Positions 50,834 to 58,642 of a DNA stretch of 64,000 nucleotides are shown piece after piece. The DNA is from an uncultured Bacteroides sp. GTDB taxonomy: Bacteria; Bacteroidota; Bacteroidia; Bacteroidales; Bacteroidaceae. The notes below the pieces were generated by a model that worked only from the letters and a program-made list of their open reading frames with translations, searched no databases and was not told the DNA's origin. Numbering within the stretch: the stretch's first letter is position 1; the number at the start of each line of letters is the position of its first letter. The stretch is taken from NCBI RefSeq assembly GCF_959029255.1, contig NZ_CAUFUE010000004.1:1-64000 (forward strand). Direction: 5' to 3'. The position numbers and the translations under genes were made by a program.

Positions 50834-52267
50834 ATGAAACACATCCTCTTAAAGCAGGTCTGCTATTGGTTATTTTTTGTAATTTCAGCATGTTCCAATA
50901 CTCCTGGCAATGATGCAATCGAAAAATCAATGGAATATCCGAAGATTTTCCCAGACTATACCTTTGTCACCATTCCGGCCAATATTGCTCCTCTAAACTT
51001 CCGAGTGGAAGAAGCCAATAATATTAAGGTGGAATTTACAACTTCCGATGGAACTCCATTATTAACAGTATCAGGAAAAGAAAGACTTAATATTCCAGAG
51101 AAGAAATGGAAAAAGCTAATGAGTAGTCAGATAGGCAATACACTTCGCGTTACTGTGTCTGTCTGGAGCCTCCAATATCCGCAAGGCATCATTTACAAAC
51201 CTTTCGAAATAAACATTAGTAATGATTCCATTGATCCATACATTGTTTATCGCCTGGTTGACCCTGGCTATGAACCATGGAACCACATGGGAATATATCA
51301 GCGTGAACTGACATCCTTCAAAGAGAAAACCATAGTAGACAACCATAAAAATACATTAAAATGTTTTAACTGCCATTCTTCTTGCAGAAACTCGCCCGAC
51401 ATGTTTCTTTTCCATGAACGTGGAAAAGAAGGGGGAACTGTCATCGTGAAGAATGGAATCGTTCAAAAAATAGACTTAAGTAAAATGGGAAAGTGCCAAC
51501 ATGGTGTTTATCCAGCCTGGCACCCGAATGGAAGATGGATAATATTTTCATCCAACATGACCCTACAATCATTCTACAATAGAGGGAAAAAAGCCATAGA
51601 AGTATATGACAGTAGTTCCGATTTACTACTTTATGATTCAGACAAACAGCAGGTTCTGACAGATGAACGTTTTAATCAATCCAATAATTGGGAAACCTTT
51701 CCCACATGGAGTCCCGATGGAAAGGTACTTTATTTCTGCTCTGCAACACCGGAAGATAATATTCCTGTAAAATGCACTAATGTAAAATATGCTATTTTAC
51801 GAGTTAACTTCTCGGCAAATGACGGAACATTCGGACAACAAATTGATACGCTCTACAATCCTAAAAAGCGCCATGGTAGCGCATCTCATCCCCGGATTTC
51901 GGCAGATGGGCGTTACTTGCTTTATTCAGAAGCGGCTTATGGTACTTTTCCTATATGGCATTCGGAAGCAAATCTTAGAATTACAGATTTAAAAGAAAAC
52001 AAAGAATTGAACACTGATATTCTGAATAGTCCGGAAGCAGAAAGTTTTCATTCCTGGTCATCCAACGGACGATGGATTCTCTTTACCAGCCGCCGAATGG
52101 ACGGAAGACATACACGATTATATATTGCACATTTCAGTAAAAATGGACAAATAGGAAAACCCTTCCTGCTTCCACAAAAGAATCCGGAAGATAACTGGAC
52201 ACGTATACAGTCGTACAATGTCCCTGACTTTGTAAAAGGTGAAATCAAATTTAAGTATAATTACTAA
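50834..52267 (+). CDS. TolB-like beta-propeller lipoprotein with CxxCH motif
   Basis: A 477-residue exported protein with lipobox FFVISAC (Cys ~20). About 150 residues of beta-rich sequence are followed by C177-F-N-C180-H181 (CFNCHSS), a canonical c-type haem attachment motif, with C184 nearby. Six-to-seven PD40/WD40-like blades come next: PAWHPNGRWIIFSSN, FPTWSPDGKVLYFCSA, HPRISADGRYLLYSE and SWSSNGRWILFTSR. TolB/PD40 proteins of this kind are often labelled cytochrome c biosynthesis in Bacteroidetes, but their role in PULs is not established. The gene pairs with the DUF6057 membrane protein 11 bp downstream, the last gene of the susC unit. Confidence 0.75.
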   Translation: MKHILLKQVCYWLFFVISACSNTPGNDAIEKSMEYPKIFPDYTFVTIPANIAPLNFRVEEANNIKVEFTTSDGTPLLTVSGKERLNIPEKKWKKLMSSQIGNTLRVTVSVWSLQYPQGIIYKPFEINISNDSIDPYIVYRLVDPGYEPWNHMGIYQRELTSFKEKTIVDNHKNTLKCFNCHSSCRNSPDMFLFHERGKEGGTVIVKNGIVQKIDLSKMGKCQHGVYPAWHPNGRWIIFSSNMTLQSFYNRGKKAIEVYDSSSDLLLYDSDKQQVLTDERFNQSNNWETFPTWSPDGKVLYFCSATPEDNIPVKCTNVKYAILRVNFSANDGTFGQQIDTLYNPKKRHGSASHPRISADGRYLLYSEAAYGTFPIWHSEANLRITDLKENKELNTDILNSPEAESFHSWSSNGRWILFTSRRMDGRHTRLYIAHFSKNGQIGKPFLLPQKNPEDNWTRIQSYNVPDFVKGEIKFKYNY

Positions 52268-52278
52268 TATCTAAAGTT

Positions 52279-53697
52279 ATGAAAAAGATTATCTTTTTCC
52301 GGTTACTTTTTGCAGGCATCCTATTCGGACTCTGGTATATTTGTTATCCTCATACACTCCAACATCTTGAGGAAACCGCTTTCTATGCTAATATTCCCGA
52401 TTATTTCCATGAGTATCATTCATTACCTAGAGATGCTATTAAAATAGCCGGTAACTATATTGCACAATTCTATCAATATCGTTGGGTTGGCGCAATTCTA
52501 CAGACTGTCTTCGTTCTATTTGTATTATCAGCTTATGATATAATATTTTATCGCTTATTAGGTAACCGAAAGTGGCTTTGGATATCCCTTATTCCATCTT
52601 ATATCTTTGCTATACAACAAACAGAGAAAGTAAGTATAGACTTTTCCATAACGTGGGTTACCATTACTTGGATATTGGTTATCATCAGCCTATTGATACG
52701 AAAACATCCTATTATCCATATTCCAATAATAAACAATAAACACCTATTAAACATTTGTGAAAGTTCTATTCCTGTCATCTGTATATTATTGGTTGTACAC
52801 AATTTGTTATATAATCCAAATCGCCTATATTTTGAAAAAATGCAACGGATAGAACACGCTGCCATTAACCATCAATGGGACGCAATTCTAAAAGAAATAC
52901 CAGATGACATACAGCAAATACGAGAAGTACAATTCCGCTATTTTCTATTGGCACTTAGCGAAAAAGAGTTATTAGGCGAACGTTTATTCCACTTTCCAAT
53001 AAAAAGTGAAGAAAATTTTCTATTTGAGACACAAGGTTCTGTTCCATATCGTTTCAATTCTCTATTTTATTGGAGCTTAGGCTTACCTAACGAGGCGATA
53101 CGGTTCGCTTTCCAAGAAAATCAGGCTGGAGTTTCCGGTGACATGACTTTTGCAACCATGCGACGTTTAGTAGACTGGTACATGCAAAGAGGGGACATCA
53201 GACAAGCTAAATTCTATCTAAATATACTTTCACATAGTACTTGCCACAAGAAATTTGTTAAAACCCGTAATATTTTTCTACAACAGACCACCCAGCCTGA
53301 TATACCACATAGAGTATTCTTTATCAATTCCAAGTTATCAGTAACCGCACTCTATCTATTAGAATTAAATCGTACAGATCAACGTGCACTTAATTATTTA
53401 CTCTGCTGCTTACTATTAGAAAAAGAACTGGATTCTTTCTATAACATGTTTCAGACTTATTGGCCTGAAGAAAAGACCATTCCTACTCATTATGCAGAAG
53501 CTTTGTTAATGCTTTCCGAGAAATATCCAGAGATTCTAAGCCACTATAATATCAATAGACAAAAGCAAGCCGAATACAAAGAATTTGTAGAATTACTTCA
53601 AAAAGGCCCATCCAGGCTCCAAGCAATAAACATGAAATACCGTAATACATTCTGGATTTATATGTTACTATCAACTAACAAAACTATTAAAAAATAG
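52279..53697 (+). CDS. DUF6057-type membrane protein
   Basis: A 472-residue integral membrane protein. The N-terminal third has about five hydrophobic segments (FRLLFAGILFGLWYICY, GAILQTVFVLFVLSAYDIIF, WLWISLIPSYIFAIQQ, WVTITWILVIISLLI, IPVICILLVVHNLLY), then a soluble helical region of TPR-like hairpins (about 195-472: FYWSLGLPNEAIRFAFQE, MQRGDIRQAKFYLNILSH). It matches the uncharacterised DUF6057 layout. No catalytic motif is visible. It follows the CxxCH beta-propeller gene by 11 bp, and the pair probably works together. It ends the + strand PUL unit and faces the convergent GH18 gene. Confidence 0.7.
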   Translation: MKKIIFFRLLFAGILFGLWYICYPHTLQHLEETAFYANIPDYFHEYHSLPRDAIKIAGNYIAQFYQYRWVGAILQTVFVLFVLSAYDIIFYRLLGNRKWLWISLIPSYIFAIQQTEKVSIDFSITWVTITWILVIISLLIRKHPIIHIPIINNKHLLNICESSIPVICILLVVHNLLYNPNRLYFEKMQRIEHAAINHQWDAILKEIPDDIQQIREVQFRYFLLALSEKELLGERLFHFPIKSEENFLFETQGSVPYRFNSLFYWSLGLPNEAIRFAFQENQAGVSGDMTFATMRRLVDWYMQRGDIRQAKFYLNILSHSTCHKKFVKTRNIFLQQTTQPDIPHRVFFINSKLSVTALYLLELNRTDQRALNYLLCCLLLEKELDSFYNMFQTYWPEEKTIPTHYAEALLMLSEKYPEILSHYNINRQKQAEYKEFVELLQKGPSRLQAINMKYRNTFWIYMLLSTNKTIKK

Positions 53698-53804
53698 TAT
53701 TACCTATAATAGAAATAGTGGGTTACTTAACTGGAAAATATAATATAAACTCCAAGAAAAGAAACCCACAAGATTTACATCAAAAAGACTATTAAATCTA
53801 ATTA

Positions 53805-55532
53805 TTACTTATCTAATACCCATAGTATCGCATTATGGAACATCTTGGTAAAAGTTTCTGTCTGATATAGCTTTGAGCTGTGACCAATCTGAAAATAAAC
53901 ATTCCGCGCTTTCTTATAGGGATTTATCCAGATTATGGGATGGTCACCCATCTTTACATCAGAAATAGGCTGGTAACTGTACTCATCCACGTGTGCCAAA
54001 ACATGTACATTAGGACGTGGGCTCTTGTCGTATGTATACCATTCATCATCGGGAATCACGAACGTACCCGGTATGCCCTGCATCACCGGATGTTGCGAAT
54101 CTTCAACCACAGTTACCCCATCAGCAAGTGGTGCTATATAGTTTTTGAAACGGATACCACCCATAAAATCTGAAAACCATTTCCATAGAGGATAACCATC
54201 AAACTCTCCTAACAAAGTAGCGTGATGGAAACCAATCCAGCCACCATAACCTTTATCAATATAATTAATGAAAGCTCCCTGAGCTTCTTTAGTCCAAGTA
54301 TAAGGCGGGAAATCGAGTTGAATGATTAAATGGAATTGCCGAAGATATTCTTCTGTTATCGGTTTTGTATTATTGATTTCCGTTACTTCAAAGTTCAACT
54401 TCTCACTTTCTTCATTGAGCCATTGTAAACCGGCATCCGTAAAGTTTCCATGCTGTCCTCCACGTTCAGTCAACACCAATACCCGACGGGTAGCAATCTT
54501 TCCTCTCTTATACTGAATCAGACTTTCATAAAGTGTACGACTCATATCTCCCTGAAAATTATCACCTGAATAGTCCCAATACATCCCCCCCAGTAAGTTA
54601 TTATCCAATATATATTGGCATTTAATTGCAAGCGAACGGGGATTTTCAAAACCAAACACAAGAGTACCTTTCTCATCAGCCAGATAAGGGACCTTTGCCA
54701 CTTCATCCCACTTTTGAGTAAACCGCTTATCCGAAGTGCCTACCTTATTAAAATCTTGAAAATTAGGGTAATCTTTTCCACCACGACCATAGAAAGGCAT
54801 ACCCATCACCAACTTGGAAGCAGGAACCCCCATTGCCAGATGAGCTTCGACAGCTTTAGAAGCAGTCATCCATCCACTGTTGTTCGAGGAATAAAGGGCA
54901 GCATGGTGCTTGGGGGCATTTCCCATATCATAAGACATAATATTGACAAAATCGATATAAGGCAAAATAGCTTTAAAATCAATATACTCAGCCGAAGCCA
55001 CTGTAGCAAGAGTAAGTAACTTCTTCTTACCGATAGCTTTCCGGATATCATGCATCAAGAGAGTAAAATTCTTGGTATCATCCGGTGAAGAAGAGATATC
55101 AGCGGCAGAACTAGTAGGATATTCCCAATCAATGTCTATACCGTCCAAACCATATTCTTTTACTACACGCTGACAATCTCTAGCAAAAGATGTACGATTA
55201 CCTTCATCAGCTGCCATCTCACTAAAACGACCACTACCCCAGCCGCCGATGGACAACATGACTTTCAACTCCGGCTTTTGTTTTTTCAATTCAACAATCT
55301 GGCGTAAACGTGTGTCATTGGCTATCCCCACCCCATTAAAAGTCTCACTGACATGTCCAAAGGCATAATTAATATGTGTCATGTATTCAGGATTCGGTAT
55401 CACCTGACTCCAAGAAGTTACATAAGCCACAATTACCTTTTCACCTGCGGAGCTCTTGGCCTGCGCACTGCTGTACGAAACAAATATTGCCAGTACAGCC
55501 ATCATAATCATTTTCAGTTTTTTCATAAGCAT
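53805..55532 (-). CDS. GH18 chitinase-type enzyme fused to a ThuA domain
   Basis: A 575-residue secreted protein (signal peptide ending SSAQA). Residues ~30-340 are a GH18 TIM barrel: INYAFGHVSETFNG, VMLSIGGWGSGRFSE, the catalytic D130-G-I-D133-I-D135-W-E137 (DxxDxDxE intact) and GGMYWDYSGDN. From about 348 a full ThuA domain follows: RRVLVLTERGGQHGNF, LIIQLDFPPYTW, GGWIGFHHATLLGEF, PDDEWYTYDKSPRPN, and HPIIWINPYKKARNVYFQIGH. GH18 enzymes cleave chitin or related GlcNAc chains with substrate assistance. The fusion is unusual and suggests ThuA acts on a GH18 product. It is the last gene of the leftward ROK unit. Confidence 0.85.
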   Translation of the reverse strand: MLMKKLKMIMMAVLAIFVSYSSAQAKSSAGEKVIVAYVTSWSQVIPNPEYMTHINYAFGHVSETFNGVGIANDTRLRQIVELKKQKPELKVMLSIGGWGSGRFSEMAADEGNRTSFARDCQRVVKEYGLDGIDIDWEYPTSSAADISSSPDDTKNFTLLMHDIRKAIGKKKLLTLATVASAEYIDFKAILPYIDFVNIMSYDMGNAPKHHAALYSSNNSGWMTASKAVEAHLAMGVPASKLVMGMPFYGRGGKDYPNFQDFNKVGTSDKRFTQKWDEVAKVPYLADEKGTLVFGFENPRSLAIKCQYILDNNLLGGMYWDYSGDNFQGDMSRTLYESLIQYKRGKIATRRVLVLTERGGQHGNFTDAGLQWLNEESEKLNFEVTEINNTKPITEEYLRQFHLIIQLDFPPYTWTKEAQGAFINYIDKGYGGWIGFHHATLLGEFDGYPLWKWFSDFMGGIRFKNYIAPLADGVTVVEDSQHPVMQGIPGTFVIPDDEWYTYDKSPRPNVHVLAHVDEYSYQPISDVKMGDHPIIWINPYKKARNVYFQIGHSSKLYQTETFTKMFHNAILWVLDK

Positions 55533-55540
55533 TATTTTGT

Positions 55541-56800
55541 TTAATCAGCAAATTGGCGAACACGGGAACCTATCAAAGCATAATACAACATAAACATTTC
55601 TCCAAAAAGAACAATAAACCAAGACCATCTCCAACTTCCTAGAATATCAGCCAATACACCCTGTAGCAAGGGCAATATAGCTCCTCCCACTACTCCTATC
55701 ATAAATACACCGGAAGCAATCGATGTATATTTCCCTAAATGGGTTACGGACAGAGTAAAAATTGCGCCCCACATAATCGAATGAAATAATCCTACGACTG
55801 CAAGTAACCAAAGGTTATTAAACAGAATAGCCAATAAAACAAGTCCACCGGCCGCTACCGTTGTAACCGTCAATTGTATACGAGGAGAAATTTTACTCAA
55901 TGAACTGCCCACCAAACGACCTACAAGCATACCACCCCAATATAAGGTAGCCATCAACGCAGGAGAAGTATAGTTCATCTCAATAGCATAAAGATTAATG
56001 TTGGCACCGATACATACCTCTACTCCTACATAAAAGAAAATAGCACAAACTCCCAAGGTCAGATGTTTGAAAGCCCAGACACTTTTTTCAAGTTTCTCTC
56101 CTTTTCCAACACGAGTCCCTTGTATATCAGGTAAAGATAGCTTCATCAGTAGTAATGCAATAAAAGAAATAACTACCATTAACACTAAAAACGGAATCAT
56201 CAATTGATTAATCCGAATATCTTCCATTGTCAAACCGCCGAATACAATACCCGTAACAAAATAAGGAGCAAGCGTGGTGCCCACAGAGTTAGCGGAACCA
56301 CCTATAGCCAAACGTTGAATAGACTGAGTCCCCTTTACGTAGCATGCAGCGAGATAAGGATTGATAACTACCTGCAAAATAGTGGCAGACGCGCCCACTA
56401 CAAAAGAACCTACTAAGAAAATTATAAAACCGGTAGGTATCACATTTCCACCCACCACCCAATTAATATCCGAATAGTGAACCGTAAAATAGGAAGAAGC
56501 GAAAAAGAGCCCTAACCCCACTATCATTACCAATAAACCACGTATCAGAGTACCCTTATAGCCATATTTACTAATCCAGGATGAACCTACACCACCACAA
56601 ACAGGATAAGCCAGAAACCAAGAAAAAGTAATCAAAGTAGCAAAAGTGTTTTTCAAGCCTCCGACTTCTGCAAGGAACGTTTCTTTCAACGGACTTTGAA
56701 ACTGTGTATTGGCAGTGGTCAGAAAGCCAACTATAAAAAATAGGAATACCATTGTGATGAATGGTCCCATGTAATTTACCTGTTTTTCTTGTTGTGTCAT
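55541..56800 (-). CDS. MFS sugar transporter, FucP/NagP-like
   Basis: A 419-residue inner-membrane transporter with about 12 helices. The start MTQQEKQVNYMGPFITMVFLFFIVGFLTTAN resembles Bacteroidetes FucP-like sugar:proton symporters. Characteristic features are the long glycine-rich helices WFLAYPVCGGVGSSWISKYG and FVVGASATILQVVINPYLAA. Its place among amino-sugar kinase and deaminase genes points to import of N-acetylglucosamine or a related monosaccharide from the periplasm. The exact sugar is inferred from neighbours, not from residues. It is 21 bp after the deaminase gene and 8 bp before the GH18 gene. Confidence 0.78.
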   Translation of the reverse strand: MTQQEKQVNYMGPFITMVFLFFIVGFLTTANTQFQSPLKETFLAEVGGLKNTFATLITFSWFLAYPVCGGVGSSWISKYGYKGTLIRGLLVMIVGLGLFFASSYFTVHYSDINWVVGGNVIPTGFIIFLVGSFVVGASATILQVVINPYLAACYVKGTQSIQRLAIGGSANSVGTTLAPYFVTGIVFGGLTMEDIRINQLMIPFLVLMVVISFIALLLMKLSLPDIQGTRVGKGEKLEKSVWAFKHLTLGVCAIFFYVGVEVCIGANINLYAIEMNYTSPALMATLYWGGMLVGRLVGSSLSKISPRIQLTVTTVAAGGLVLLAILFNNLWLLAVVGLFHSIMWGAIFTLSVTHLGKYTSIASGVFMIGVVGGAILPLLQGVLADILGSWRWSWFIVLFGEMFMLYYALIGSRVRQFAD

Positions 56801-56821
56801 AAAGTCATAGTATAAAATGAA

Positions 56822-57559
56822 TTAAGCTCTATTGGTTAGTGCTGCAGCCGAAGCATCGTCCAACAAAAACTCACAATTAGGATGCAGTTGAAGGATGGAC
56901 GCCGGAACATTGATAGCTACCGGTCCTTCAAGCATTTTCTTTACAATCTCCGCTTTATTGTTTCCTTTAGCCACTAATACAATCTTACGAGCCTGCATAA
57001 TATTCTTTATCCCCAGTGTCACTCCTCCCAGTTGTACTTCAGGCGATAAGTTCGTCTCACGCCGGATACGCTCTTCCAGACGGTTGTCCATCCGGGTAAC
57101 CCATGTTTCACCCTCAAAAGGCGACTGAGGTTGATTAAAGCCTAAATGTCCGTTTTCCCCTAAACCCAAAATCAGTAAATCAATCCCCCCACGCTTTTCT
57201 ATTTCATTCTGGAATTTTTTGCAAGCTTTCACAAAGTTGTCCGCTTGAGTGGGTAACATCAGAAAGTTTTCTTTTTTAATATGTAATGTATCCATCAACT
57301 CAGTTTTAAGCATAGTATAGCAGGCCCCTGCATATTCACGTGGAACATTTGTTACTTCATCCAATCCAAAGAAGGTGACCTCTGAAACATCAAATGGGTA
57401 TTGGGTATATATTTCTCCGATAAGTCTATGAAGATTGCCCGTAGTACGTCCGGTTGAAAGTCCGATAACGCAATTATGCTTATTCAATATCTCTCCGATA
57501 ATACGCCAAGCAGCGATGCAATCAAATTCTTTCTCATTTTTGGCAACTGTTATTTTCAT
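56822..57559 (-). CDS. amino-sugar-6-phosphate deaminase/isomerase (NagB/AgaI family)
   Basis: A 245-residue cytoplasmic enzyme that converts glucosamine- or galactosamine-6-phosphate to a ketose phosphate and ammonia. Motifs: GLSTGRTTGNLHRL (phosphate loop), FFGLDEVTNVP (catalytic Asp region) and LLILGLGENGHLGFNQPQSP with the active His. The LGLGENGHLGFN form is closer to AgaI-type sequences than to the GIGxDGHIAFN of classical NagB, so the substrate could be either amino sugar. It fits between the ROK kinase and the importer in one operon, 14 bp after the kinase. No separate NagA deacetylase gene is visible in the window. Confidence 0.83.
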   Translation of the reverse strand: MKITVAKNEKEFDCIAAWRIIGEILNKHNCVIGLSTGRTTGNLHRLIGEIYTQYPFDVSEVTFFGLDEVTNVPREYAGACYTMLKTELMDTLHIKKENFLMLPTQADNFVKACKKFQNEIEKRGGIDLLILGLGENGHLGFNQPQSPFEGETWVTRMDNRLEERIRRETNLSPEVQLGGVTLGIKNIMQARKIVLVAKGNNKAEIVKKMLEGPVAINVPASILQLHPNCEFLLDDASAAALTNRA

Positions 57560-57572
57560 AATAAAAAAGGAA

Positions 57573-58514
57573 TTACATGTTCATAGCTACAGCTCCTGCA
57601 CCCAGTAAACCTATAAAATCAGGATTTAGCTTCGTAATAACAACTCCATTGCTGACAAACCGCATTGTAGTTGAATTTAATTGTTCCAAAATCTTGGAAT
57701 GTATATAACCATCGGCCACAACACCCCCTCCCAGCACAATGGTATCCGGATCGGTCATACGTACCAAGTTCATTATCAAGTTAGCCAAAGCTGCTGAAGC
57801 ATTCTCTACCAATTTCTCGCACAGAGAATCCCCCTTCTGACTTAATGCAAAAATCTCACTGACAGAAATTCGTTCTCCTCTATCTGCCGGAATATACAGA
57901 TTAGTTCTATACTCCTCGCACAAAAGTCGGGCACAACGGTCAAAACCAATACCCGAAGCTATAGCCTCAACACAATCCATCCGTCCACAAGTGCACTTAA
58001 TGCCAACATTCACACCAACGCGTACGTGTCCTACCTCTCCTGCATTAAAATGGCTTCCACGTATCTGCCTACCATTGATGACTGTACCAACCGCAATACC
58101 AGTACCGACATTCATATAAATAAAGTTCTTGGATATTTGTCCGAATCCCCAGACACGTTCGGCTCTCGTAGCACTCTTTACATCATTATCTATACGACAA
58201 GGTATACCATATATATCCGACAATTCTTTAGCTAATGCAATCGGTTGCGTCCTACTTGGGTCAATCTGTAACCAGTCCCCCTCATTGGGGTCTACCCTAC
58301 CAATTAATCCTACACCCATTGCCAACGGTTTCTGGTCATACCAACCAACCGTTTTAATATAATCATCAAGTGATGTCTTGATGATTTCCAAAGCAACCTG
58401 TTGATTAAAAAAGCCGGAGTCATATTTCTTATATTTTAGAATATTTCCACGGCTATCAATTTCACCTATCAACAATTTAGTACCGCCCAAATCAAGTCCC
58501 AAATACGTATCCAT
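57573..58514 (-). CDS. ROK-family sugar kinase
   Basis: A 313-residue ROK kinase. The N-terminal ATP motif is YLGLDLGGTKLLIGEID, the sugar-binding ENDVKSATRAE-type region is present (RIDNDVKSATRAERVWG), GTGIAVGTVINGR is the second phosphate site, and the zinc motif C-T-C-G-R-M-D-C-V-E-A lies near residue 175. ROK members phosphorylate glucose, N-acetylglucosamine, mannose or allose. With a deaminase and chitinase-type enzyme in the operon, GlcNAc or GlcN is likely. It is first in the leftward unit; the regulator motif lies 63-100 bp upstream. Confidence 0.85.
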   Translation of the reverse strand: MDTYLGLDLGGTKLLIGEIDSRGNILKYKKYDSGFFNQQVALEIIKTSLDDYIKTVGWYDQKPLAMGVGLIGRVDPNEGDWLQIDPSRTQPIALAKELSDIYGIPCRIDNDVKSATRAERVWGFGQISKNFIYMNVGTGIAVGTVINGRQIRGSHFNAGEVGHVRVGVNVGIKCTCGRMDCVEAIASGIGFDRCARLLCEEYRTNLYIPADRGERISVSEIFALSQKGDSLCEKLVENASAALANLIMNLVRMTDPDTIVLGGGVVADGYIHSKILEQLNSTTMRFVSNGVVITKLNPDFIGLLGAGAVAMNM

Positions 58515-58548
58515 TTTTGTTCTATGCTTTATGTATTATTTCTTTCGA

Positions 58549-58561
58549 CAATATTACGCAC
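58549..58561 (-). promoter_or_regulatory. core promoter element of the ROK operon
   Basis: On the - strand GTGCGTAATATTG (TAATATTG close to TAnnTTTG). The same 13 bases occur before the regulator gene at 62538-62550, both exactly 20 bp from a GGTT motif. Confidence 0.6.
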
Positions 58562-58576
58562 TTATAGAGAAACAAG

Positions 58577-58616
58577 GGTTTATTTTTTAATAAAAAAGGT
58601 TTGTTAGCCATCCGAA
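58577..58616. promoter_or_regulatory. candidate PUL regulator site 3 (ROK unit)
   Basis: On the + strand GGTTT at 58577 and GGTTTGTTAGCCATCCGAA at 58598-58616, a 21-bp direct repeat. CATCCGAA at +11 is identical to site 2. Confidence 0.6.
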
Positions 58617-58642
58617 CAAGTTTGAATACAGTTATTATTACT

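Noticed and set aside
53719..53769. Strong terminator between DUF6057 and GH18 genes
   Set aside because: GTGGGTT and AACCCAC can pair, but only 7 bp around a 37-nt loop and with no T-tract.
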